In this document: positions 24,843-31,594 of the stretch, piece by piece | How positions within the stretch are numbered: position 1 is the stretch's first letter | How the letters are laid out: every line of letters begins with the position of its first letter | DNA from: JACDBZ01 sp036262075 | GTDB lineage: Bacteria > Chloroflexota > Limnocylindria > QHBO01 | Assembly: GCA_036262075.1 (NCBI GenBank) | Contig: DATAJO010000019.1 | Location: forward strand, 1-47,271 | DNA length: 47,271 bases | Reading direction: 5' to 3' | Position numbers and translations under genes: made by a program | The notes under the pieces: model-generated | Database searches by the model: none | What the model saw: the letters and a program-made list of their open reading frames with translations, nothing else | What the model was told of the DNA's origin: nothing

Positions 24843-27379
24843 CCGACGCGCTCCAGGCCGGCGTACGCGGCGATGAGGCGCTTCACGCCCTCGCCCACGA
24901 ACGCGACGGTGACCTCCTCGTCGCCCTTCACGATCCGGCTGCTGACGACGATGCCGTCGCCGAAGCGCCGATGCTTCACGCGGTCGCCGGCCCGCCAGGT
25001 CGGCTCCTCCTCGGCGCCCTTCGCGTCGCCCGCGCCCGGGACCGAGAACGTGCCGCTGCCGAGGTCGACCCCACCCGCGCCCTCGTACGAGGTCGATGCC
25101 AGGCGCTCCCTGGCCGCCTCGATGTTGCGGCCGATCGGCCGGGGCGCCGGTGGCGCCGGTGGCGCGGACATGTCGGGCAGGTTGATCGGCCGCAGCGGCT
25201 CGCTGACCCGGCCGCGGATCGGCGAGCGGTAGCCGGACGGCAGCCAGTCGCCCTCGTCGTCGGTCCCCGCCCAGCGGCGCTCGCCGCCACGCCGGAACGG
25301 GGCGGCCGCGGAGCGCTCGGCGGCGAGGAGGTCCTCGGGCAGCTCGGCCAGGAAGCGCGACGGATCGGCCTGGGCGCCGACCCCGTACGTCGAGCGGTGA
25401 TGGGCGTGGACGAGGTAGAGCCGATCCTTGGCCCGCGTCATCCCGACGTACGCCAGGCGCCGCTCCTCCTCGAGCTCGCGCTCGTCCTCGAGGGCGCGGC
25501 GGTGGGGCAGCAGCCCCTCCTCCATGCCGACGATGAACACGACCGGGAACTCGAGGCCCTTCGCCGCGTGGAGCGTGATGAGCGTCACCCGGTCGGGCGC
25601 CTCGGTCAGCTCGTCCTGGTCGCTGACGAGCGCCACCTCCTCGAGGAAGCGGGCGAGGCCCTCCGGCGCCGCGATCTCGTCGAACTCGGCCGCGTGGGCC
25701 CGCAGCTCGAGGACGTTCGTCCAGCGCTCCTCGCCCTCGTCGCTGCCGTCCTGGATGGCCGCCTGGAGGCCGGAGCGCTCGACCGCGGCGTCGAAGATCG
25801 CCGATGGCGGCTCGGTCGGCACCATCGCCATCAGGCCGCGCATGAGGTCGGCGAAGACGGCGAGCTGGGTGCGCGCCCGCGGGGCGAGGTTCGGGTTCTG
25901 CCCGGCGTCCTCGACCGCCTGCCACATCGACACGCCCCGGTTGTCGGCCCAGGCGGTCAGCTCCTCGACCGTCTTGGCGCCGATGCCCCGCGCCGGGACG
26001 TTGATGATCCGGGTCAGCGCGACCCGATCGGCCGGATTGCGGGCCAGGCGCAGGTAGGCGAGCGCGTCCTTCACCTCGCGCCGCTCGTAGAAGCGGACGC
26101 CGCCGACGAGCTGGTACGGGATCCCGAAGCGCATGAACGCTTCCTCGATCACGCGGCTCTGGGCGTTGATGCGGTACGTGACGGCGATGTCGCCGTACTT
26201 CAGCGTGCCGTCCTCGTCATCGGCGCGGCTGGTGAGCAGGGCGGCCATCCCGCCGCGGCGACCGGCCCCGACGAGCTTCTCCACCTGGCGCGCGACGAAC
26301 TCGGCCTCCTCGTACTCGTTGTAGGCGTCGAACAGCGTGATCTGCGTCCCCTGGCCGCGATCGGTCCACAGGCGCTTCTCCTTGCGACCGGCGTTGCGGC
26401 TGACGACGGCGTGGGCGGCGTCGAGGATCGTCTGCGTCGAGCGGTAGTTCTGCTCGAGCTTCACGACCTTGGCCTTCGGGTAATCGGCCTCGAAGTCGAG
26501 GATGTTGCGCAGGTCGGCGCCGCGCCACGAGTAGATCGACTGGTCGTCGTCGCCCACCACGGCGAGGTTCTGGTGCTTCGCCGCCAGCGCCCGGCAGATG
26601 AGGTACTGCGCCCGGTTCGTGTCCTGGTACTCGTCGACCATGATCTGCTGCCAGCGCTGCTGGTATTTCGCCAGCACGTCGGGATGCTCCTCGAACAGCT
26701 GGACCGTGCGCATCAGCAGGTCGTCGAAGTCGACCGCGTCGTCCTCGGCGAGCTGGCGCTGGTAGGCCTCGTACACGCGGGCGGCGGTCTCGTCGTAGTA
26801 GTTCGCCGCCTGGCGCATGGCGGTCGAGACGTCGGCCAGCTCGTCCTTGCGCTGGCCGATCCAGGCCAGCATGCCGCTCGGCCCGAACCGCTTCTCGTCG
26901 AGGTCGAGGCGGCGCAGGACGGCCTTCACCACCGCCACCTGGTCGGCGCGGTCGTAGATCGTGAAGCCGCGGGTCAGGCCGATGGCCGTGCCGTCGCGCC
27001 GCAGGATGCGGGCGCAGATGCTGTGGAACGTGCCGATCGTCGCCTCGCGGGCCGCTTCCTCGCCGATGAGCCCGGCGATCCGCTCGCGCATCTCCCCCGC
27101 CGCCTTGTTCGTGAAGGTGACGGCCAGGATCTGCCACGGCTTGTAGCTCGTGGCGACGAGATACGCGACCCGATGGGCCAGCACGCGCGTCTTGCCGCTC
27201 CCCGCGCCGGCCAGGATGAGGAGCGGTCCGGACAGGTGGGCGACCGCCTCCCGCTGCGGCGGGTTGAGGCGGTCGAGGATCTCCTGCGCCGAGAGGCGCG
27301 AGGGGTTGCCGCCCCGATCGGCGGGGGCGGGGCTCGAGCCGGCGGGCTCGGCGGCGGGTGCGGGCGCGGTGTCGGGCAT
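24839..27379 (-). CDS. pcrA: UvrD/PcrA-type ATP-dependent DNA helicase
   Basis: The 846-aa superfamily 1A 3'-5' helicase has Walker A LAGAGSGKT, motif Ia TFTNKAAGEMRER, motif II VDEYQDTN, motif III VVGDDDQSIYSWRGA, motif IV EQNYRST, motif V VTLITLHAAKGLEF and motif VI RRLAYVGMTRAKDRL. Like PcrA, it has a C-terminal Pro-rich linker and a small Tudor-like end domain (RAGDRVKHRRFGDGIVVSS). It unwinds DNA in repair and rolling-circle replication. ATG at 27379 follows TAGAAT by 7 nt; the preceding in-frame GTG is less likely. It is the second gene of a repair gene run leading to ligA. Confidence 0.97.
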   Translation of the reverse strand: MPDTAPAPAAEPAGSSPAPADRGGNPSRLSAQEILDRLNPPQREAVAHLSGPLLILAGAGSGKTRVLAHRVAYLVATSYKPWQILAVTFTNKAAGEMRERIAGLIGEEAAREATIGTFHSICARILRRDGTAIGLTRGFTIYDRADQVAVVKAVLRRLDLDEKRFGPSGMLAWIGQRKDELADVSTAMRQAANYYDETAARVYEAYQRQLAEDDAVDFDDLLMRTVQLFEEHPDVLAKYQQRWQQIMVDEYQDTNRAQYLICRALAAKHQNLAVVGDDDQSIYSWRGADLRNILDFEADYPKAKVVKLEQNYRSTQTILDAAHAVVSRNAGRKEKRLWTDRGQGTQITLFDAYNEYEEAEFVARQVEKLVGAGRRGGMAALLTSRADDEDGTLKYGDIAVTYRINAQSRVIEEAFMRFGIPYQLVGGVRFYERREVKDALAYLRLARNPADRVALTRIINVPARGIGAKTVEELTAWADNRGVSMWQAVEDAGQNPNLAPRARTQLAVFADLMRGLMAMVPTEPPSAIFDAAVERSGLQAAIQDGSDEGEERWTNVLELRAHAAEFDEIAAPEGLARFLEEVALVSDQDELTEAPDRVTLITLHAAKGLEFPVVFIVGMEEGLLPHRRALEDERELEEERRLAYVGMTRAKDRLYLVHAHHRSTYGVGAQADPSRFLAELPEDLLAAERSAAAPFRRGGERRWAGTDDEGDWLPSGYRSPIRGRVSEPLRPINLPDMSAPPAPPAPRPIGRNIEAARERLASTSYEGAGGVDLGSGTFSVPGAGDAKGAEEEPTWRAGDRVKHRRFGDGIVVSSRIVKGDEEVTVAFVGEGVKRLIAAYAGLERVG

Positions 27380-27386
27380 CACCTCG

Positions 27387-27392
27387 ATTCTA
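27387..27392 (-). promoter_or_regulatory. Putative -10 element, leaderless pcrA
   Basis: TAGAAT on the minus strand ends 7 nt before the pcrA ATG, the same hexamer and spacing as ligA. Confidence 0.5.
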
Positions 27393-27433
27393 GGTGCGCC
27401 CGACCTCCTGCGCAGTCGCGCCTGCCGGGCCGG

Positions 27434-27538
27434 TCAGCGACGCCGGCGGGTGCGGACGCGCACGGGCACCGACGCGCGTGGGGCTCGCTCGAGCATGAGC
27501 CCGACGACGAGCAGGATGAGGGCGATGGCAAGTTCCAT
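27434..27538 (-). CDS. Small membrane protein, 34 aa
   Basis: The product MELAIALILLVVGLML is followed by a basic tail ending in RVRTRRRR: one hydrophobic helix with the positive-inside charge at its C-terminus. Upstream is GGGGAGG ending 2 nt before the ATG, a strong though close ribosome-binding site. It lies between the YCII-family gene and pcrA. No known family is recognised, and its length is too small for certainty. Confidence 0.5.
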   Translation of the reverse strand: MELAIALILLVVGLMLERAPRASVPVRVRTRRRR

Positions 27539-27666
27539 GTCCTCCCCAATGCAACGGGCGTGCCAGCGCGCCCGGGGTACGGGCGCGGCCGTGGGCGCGC
27601 GAATCGGCCGGATGCTCGCCAGGTGGGCACGACGCCGAGCCACGAATGTCGCGGATCGAGCCCCGG

Positions 27667-28032
27667 CTACCGAACGTGAACCGGCTGCACCTGGACCATC
27701 GCGTTCGGCATCCCGTGCAGCGATGGCCACTCCGATGCGATGGCCAGCGCCTCCTCGAACGTGTCCGTCTCGAGGATGACGAATCCACCGAGGAGCTCCT
27801 TGGTCTCGACGTACGGCCCGTCGGTGACGACGATGCCCTCGCCCTGGCGTCCGGGACGCAGGGTCTTCGCCGTCCGCGGCTCGTCGAGCTCCTCGCCACC
27901 GACGACGTGGTCGCGATGCTTCCGGAACCACGCGACGTGGCGCTCGACATCGGCCTGCTGCTGCTCGGGCGTCCACGACTCCCAGGTCGCGACGTCGTCC
28001 GGGTGGACCCAGTTGAAGAGCACGCTGCGCAT
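27667..28032 (-). CDS. YCII/DGPF-domain protein
   Basis: The 121-aa product has the DGPF family pattern: an N-terminal strand with MRSVLFNWVHP, His in VERHVAWFRKH, and the signature VTDGPYVETKELLGGFVILE followed by the helix FEEALAIASEWP. These small ferredoxin-like proteins often sit beside ECF sigma factors, but no sigma gene is adjacent here. GAGG lies 12 nt before the ATG. It reads into the pcrA group. Confidence 0.82.
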   Translation of the reverse strand: MRSVLFNWVHPDDVATWESWTPEQQQADVERHVAWFRKHRDHVVGGEELDEPRTAKTLRPGRQGEGIVVTDGPYVETKELLGGFVILETDTFEEALAIASEWPSLHGMPNAMVQVQPVHVR

Positions 28033-28133
28033 CGGTCGTTCGATCCTCGTGTTCCGGCGCCCACCTGGCGCCCATCGAACCCTACGACGAACCGATGCGC
28101 CCGCGGCTCGACAAAACGAGCGCCGGGCACGAC

Positions 28134-28161
28134 GAAGGCCCCGGCCGAAGCCGGGGCCTTC
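28134..28161 (-). terminator. Strong hairpin after groEL
   Basis: A perfect 12-bp stem (GAAGGCCCCGGC / GCCGGGGCCTTC) with the stable tetraloop CGAA (+ strand reading) starts 21 bp past the groEL stop. No immediate U-run is present, which is common for hairpin terminators in this GC-rich sequence. Confidence 0.8.
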
Positions 28162-28182
28162 GCATCGGTGCCTGGGAGGGAC

Positions 28183-29805
28183 CTAGAAGTCCATCCCGCC
28201 GCCGGGCGGCATCGGCGCGGCCTTCTCCTTCTCCGGGAGATCGGTGATGGCCGTCTCCGTGGTGAGGAGCAGGCTGGCGACCGAGGCCGCGTTCTCGAGG
28301 GCCGAGCGGGTGACCTTGGCCGGGTCGATGACGCCCCAGGCGAACAGGTCGCCGAACTCGCCGCGCGCGGCGTCGTAGCCGTGGCCGGGCTCGAGCTTGC
28401 GGACCGCCTCGACGACGACCGAGCCCTCCTGGCCGGCGTTGATCGCGATCTGGCGCAGCGGCTCCTCGAGCGCGCGGCGCAGGATGTTCACGCCGATGGC
28501 CTCGTCGCCGAGGACCTCGAGCTTGTCGAGGGCCGGGATCGAGTGGATGAGGACCGAGCCGCCACCGGCGACCATGCCCTCCTCGACGCCGGCGCGAGCG
28601 GCCGACAGTGCGTCCTCGATGCGGTGCTTCTTCTCCTTCAGCTCGACCTCGGTGGCCGCGCCGACCTTGAGGACCGCGACGCCGCCGGACAGCTTGGCGA
28701 GGCGCTCCTGGAGCTTCTCGCGATCGAAGTCACTCGTCGTGTCCTCGATCTGCATCTTGATCTCGGCGATGCGGGCCTTGATCGCCTCCTCGGAGCCCTT
28801 GCCCTCGACGATCGTGGTCGTGTCCTTGTTGGCGGTGACGCGGCGGGCCTCGCCGAGGTCCTCGAGCGTCACGCTGTCGAGCTTGCGGCCGAGCTCCTCG
28901 CTGATGACCTGCGCCCCGGTCAGGACGGCGATGTCCTGGAGCATCGCCTTGCGGCGATCGCCGAAGCCCGGAGCCTTGACGGCGAGGACGTTGATCGTGC
29001 CGCGCATCTTGTTCACGACGAGCGTCGGCAGGGCCTCGCCCTCGACGTCCTCGGCGATGATCAGGAGCGGCCGGCCGACCTGGACGACCTTCTCGAGGGT
29101 CGGCAGGATGTCGGCGACGGCGCTGATCTTCTTGTCGGTGACGAGGATGAACGGGTTCTCGAGGACCGCCTCGAGCTTGCCGCCTTCGGACGCGGTCGCG
29201 AAGTAGGCGCTGATGTAGCCCCGATCGAGCTGCATGCCCTCGACGTACTCGACGTCGAGCTTCAGGCCCTGCGACTCCTCGACGGTGACGACGCCGTCCT
29301 TGCCGACCTTCTCCATGACCTCGGCGATGAGGTTGCCGATGTCGGGGTCACGGGCGCTGATGGCGGCGATGTGCGCGATGTCGTCGCGTGCCTCGACCGG
29401 CTTCGAGAGGCGCTTGATCTCCTCGATCAGGGCATCGACGCCCTTCTCGATGCCGCGCTTCAGGCCCATCGGGTTGGCGCCGGCGGTGACGTTCTTCAGG
29501 CCCTCGGTGATGATGGCCTGGGCGAGGACGATCGACGTGGTGGTGCCGTCGCCGGCGACGTCGTTCGTCTTCGTCGCGACCTCCTCGAGCAGCTGAGCAC
29601 CCATGTTCTCGTACGGGTCCTCGAGCTCGATGTCGCGCGCGATGGTCACACCGTCGTTCGTGATCGTCGGTGCGCCGTACTTCTTGTCGAGGAGGGCGTA
29701 CCGGCCGCGGGGGCCGAGCGTGACCTTGACGGCATCCGCCATCTTGTCGACGCCGCGCTTCAGGGAGCGGCGCGCCTCTTCCTCGAACAGCAGCTGCTTC
29801 GCCAC
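28183..29805 (-). CDS. groL: 60-kDa chaperonin GroEL
   Basis: The 540-aa product is a full-length group I chaperonin. It has VKVTLGPRGRYALLDKKYG, the ATP-binding NDVAGDGTTTSIVLAQ, the catalytic Asp region, KAPGFGDRRKAML, GAATEVELKEKKHRIEDALSA and the Gly/Met tail PPGGGMDF. The start is GTG (VAKQLLFEE), with AAGGAGG about 13 nt upstream. It is the second gene of groESL, 63 bp after groES. The tandem CIRCE sites in front of groES give heat-shock regulation by HrcA. Confidence 0.98.
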   Translation of the reverse strand: MAKQLLFEEEARRSLKRGVDKMADAVKVTLGPRGRYALLDKKYGAPTITNDGVTIARDIELEDPYENMGAQLLEEVATKTNDVAGDGTTTSIVLAQAIITEGLKNVTAGANPMGLKRGIEKGVDALIEEIKRLSKPVEARDDIAHIAAISARDPDIGNLIAEVMEKVGKDGVVTVEESQGLKLDVEYVEGMQLDRGYISAYFATASEGGKLEAVLENPFILVTDKKISAVADILPTLEKVVQVGRPLLIIAEDVEGEALPTLVVNKMRGTINVLAVKAPGFGDRRKAMLQDIAVLTGAQVISEELGRKLDSVTLEDLGEARRVTANKDTTTIVEGKGSEEAIKARIAEIKMQIEDTTSDFDREKLQERLAKLSGGVAVLKVGAATEVELKEKKHRIEDALSAARAGVEEGMVAGGGSVLIHSIPALDKLEVLGDEAIGVNILRRALEEPLRQIAINAGQEGSVVVEAVRKLEPGHGYDAARGEFGDLFAWGVIDPAKVTRSALENAASVASLLLTTETAITDLPEKEKAAPMPPGGGMDF

Positions 29806-29868
29806 GGTTCTCGTGTTCCTCCTTGGTGTGCGCCGCGATGAGCGCGGCGCATCGGTTTCAGACGTCCG

Positions 29869-30186
29869 CTACTCGATGATGGCCAGGATGTCCTTCTGCG
29901 ACAGGATCAGGAGCTCCTCGTCGTCGAGCTTGAACTCCGTCCCCGCGTACTTCTGGAACAGGACCTTCTGGCCTTCCTTGACCTCCATCGGCTCGCGCTT
30001 CCCGTCATCCAGGATGCGGCCCGGGCCGACGGCCAGGATCGTGCCCTCCTGCGGCCGCTCCTTGGCCGTGTCGGGCAGGACGATCCCGCTCTTGGTCATC
30101 TCCTCGCGAGGCGTGGGCTTGACGACGAGGCGGTCGCCGAGGGGCTTGAGCCCCGTAACCGTCCCGGTGCTGACCGTTGTGGCCAT
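29869..30186 (-). CDS. groS: 10-kDa co-chaperonin GroES
   Basis: The 105-aa product contains LKPLGDRLVVKPTPREEMTKSGI, PQEGTILAVGPGR and the C-terminal EELLILSQKDILAIIE. The mobile loop, which contacts GroEL, is in the region TKSGIVLPDTA. ATG at 30186 has AAGGAGG 13 nt upstream. Its N-terminal seven residues (MATTVST) are a short extension before the conserved strand. Transcription starts just downstream of the promoter at 30319-30348. Confidence 0.97.
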   Translation of the reverse strand: MATTVSTGTVTGLKPLGDRLVVKPTPREEMTKSGIVLPDTAKERPQEGTILAVGPGRILDDGKREPMEVKEGQKVLFQKYAGTEFKLDDEELLILSQKDILAIIE

Positions 30187-30287
30187 GTGTGCGTGGTGCC
30201 TCCTTGCATGCGCAACCGATGCAACGTAGGTGCGGTCGACGGCGATCTCCGGGAGCGCCAATCCGTGGCCGATGCGGCCGGGGCGGA

Positions 30288-30314
30288 CTGGCACTCAACC
30301 GCTGAGAGTGCCAG
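30288..30314. promoter_or_regulatory. CIRCE element 1 (HrcA operator)
   Basis: CTGGCACTC-N9-GAGTGCCAG is a perfect 9-bp inverted repeat with the 9-nt spacer of CIRCE. It covers the likely transcription start of groES, so HrcA binding would block initiation. Confidence 0.92.
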
Positions 30315-30318
30315 CGGC

Positions 30319-30348
30319 AAGGTAGCACTCGCCGCGCGCGAGTGTCAA
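30319..30348 (-). promoter_or_regulatory. Sigma-70-type groESL promoter
   Basis: On the minus strand, a perfect TTGACA -35 (30348-30343) is followed by a weak -10, TACCTT (30324-30319), at 18-nt spacing. CIRCE 2 lies within this promoter and CIRCE 1 just downstream. Confidence 0.7.
30322..30348. promoter_or_regulatory. CIRCE element 2 (HrcA operator)
   Basis: GTAGCACTC-N9-GAGTGTCAA matches the CIRCE consensus TTAGCACTC-N9-GAGTGCTAA in its core, with imperfect outer bases. Its centre is 34 bp from that of CIRCE 1. It occupies the -35/-10 interval of the promoter. Confidence 0.88.
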
Positions 30349-30375
30349 CCGATTCGGCGCATGCGCGGTCAGTGA

Positions 30376-30405
30376 ACGAGCCCCGGCCTGCTGGCCGGGG
30401 CTCGT
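30376..30405. terminator. Strong hairpin after the small membrane protein gene
   Basis: A perfect 13-bp stem (ACGAGCCCCGGCC / GGCCGGGGCTCGT) with loop TGCT lies between the stop at 30434 and the groES promoter. It insulates groESL from read-through. Confidence 0.8.
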
Positions 30406-30433
30406 GGATCGCTGTCTCGGTCGAGAGCGTCGC

Positions 30434-30706
30434 TCAGGCGAGGTCGACGAGGCGCCAGGAGCTGGGCGCGGGAGCCGATTCCCCGCCGGCGTCGGCCGGC
30501 TCCGAGGCGCCGCCGCCGCCGCCACCGCCGCCACCGTTCGTGTCGCCGCCGTTGCCGCCGTCCCCGCCCGGGTTGAGGACGAGGAAGTAGACGAGCGCGA
30601 TGATCACGATGATCGCGACGATGATCCCGAGGATGAAGCCGGCGCTGCTGCTGCCTGCCGGCTCACCGCCGCCGTCGCTCGGCGTGTTGACGTTGACCTG
30701 GCCCAT
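30434..30706 (-). CDS. Small single-pass membrane protein with Gly-rich domain
   Basis: The product is 90 aa: a polar N-terminus, one strong hydrophobic helix (about 24-45, GFILGIIVAIIVIIALVYFLVL), a Gly/Asn/Asp-rich stretch with nine consecutive Gly, then a Ser/Ala tail ending SWRLVDLA. No family is recognised. GGAGGG lies about 11 nt before the ATG. A transcript of its own is likely because hairpins or gaps lie on both sides. Confidence 0.62.
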   Translation of the reverse strand: MGQVNVNTPSDGGGEPAGSSSAGFILGIIVAIIVIIALVYFLVLNPGGDGGNGGDTNGGGGGGGGGASEPADAGGESAPAPSSWRLVDLA

Positions 30707-30811
30707 ACCTGCGGACCCTCCCGATTCATGTTCCGATGCGCGGACGGTCCGCGCTTCCCCGTCCCACCGAAAGCAATAGGCATGCCAGAAGGCCGAGCGC
30801 CGACCAATCGC

Positions 30812-31594
30812 TCAGCCGAAGAGAGACCGATACGCCTGGCCGATCGGCCCCACCAGCGCTTCGGGCGCCGTTCCGCGCAGGCGCGCCAGCTCGGTGGTGA
30901 CGCGGAGCACCGTCGTCGGGTCGTTGCGGGCCTCCCGGTCCGGCCCGAGGTACGGCGCGTCGGTCTCGACCAGGAACGTGCCCTCCGGGATCGTGGCGGC
31001 CGCCTCGCGCGGGCCGGCGGCGGAGCGGAACGCGACCGGGAAAGCGAACGAGACGAGGTGGCCCTTCGTCGTCAGGGCGGCCGCCATGGCCGCGTCGCCG
31101 GAGAAGGCGTGGAGCACGGCACGGCCGGGATGGGCGAGCAGCGCGGCGGTGACGTCGGCGTGCGCCTCGCGGTCGTGGACGAGGGCCGGCAGGCCGAGCC
31201 GGGCGGCGAGCCCGAGCTGGCGCGCGAACGCGTCGCGCTGCACGTCGGGCGGCGACAGGTTGCGGTGGTAGTCGAGGCCGATCTCCCCCACCGCTCGCGT
31301 GCGCGGGTCGGCGGCGAGCGCCTCGAGCCGGAGCCAGGCCGCTTCGTCCATGCCGGACGCGTCGTGCGGATGGACGCCGACCGCGGCGTGGACGAGGTCC
31401 GGGTGGCGCTCGGCGAGCGCAAGGGCCGCCTCGGACGACGGCACGTCCCAGCCCGGCACGAGGATGCGCACCAGGCCCGCCGCTCGGGCGCGCTCGAGGA
31501 CCGCCTCGACGTCGCCATCGAAGCGGGCATGCTGAAGATGGGCGTGCGAGTCGACGATCCCGGGCAGGCGCTCCGGCGACCGCCGACGGCTCAG
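30812..31594 (-). CDS. tatD: TatD-family metal-dependent hydrolase
   Basis: The 260-aa product matches the TatD DNase fold: DSHAHL near residue 14 supplies two metal His, VGVHPHD follows, with GEIGLDYHRN, LGLPALVHDREAH, VLHAFSGD and FLVETDAPYLGP carrying the remaining ligands. No ATG, GTG or TTG lies in frame upstream of the DSHAHL motif. CTG at 31594 overlaps the metG stop by 4 bp (CTGA) and has GGAGG 7 nt upstream. The next in-frame GTG at 31471 would remove the first metal-binding motif. TatD acts in DNA repair/quality control or aminoacyl hydrolysis; the exact activity is uncertain. Confidence 0.83.
   Translation of the reverse strand: MSRRRSPERLPGIVDSHAHLQHARFDGDVEAVLERARAAGLVRILVPGWDVPSSEAALALAERHPDLVHAAVGVHPHDASGMDEAAWLRLEALAADPRTRAVGEIGLDYHRNLSPPDVQRDAFARQLGLAARLGLPALVHDREAHADVTAALLAHPGRAVLHAFSGDAAMAAALTTKGHLVSFAFPVAFRSAAGPREAAATIPEGTFLVETDAPYLGPDREARNDPTTVLRVTTELARLRGTAPEALVGPIGQAYRSLFG

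Noticed and set aside
31469..31471. GTG at 31471 as the tatD start
   Set aside because: It would delete the DSHAHL metal-binding motif; the CTG at 31594 with GGAGG fits better.
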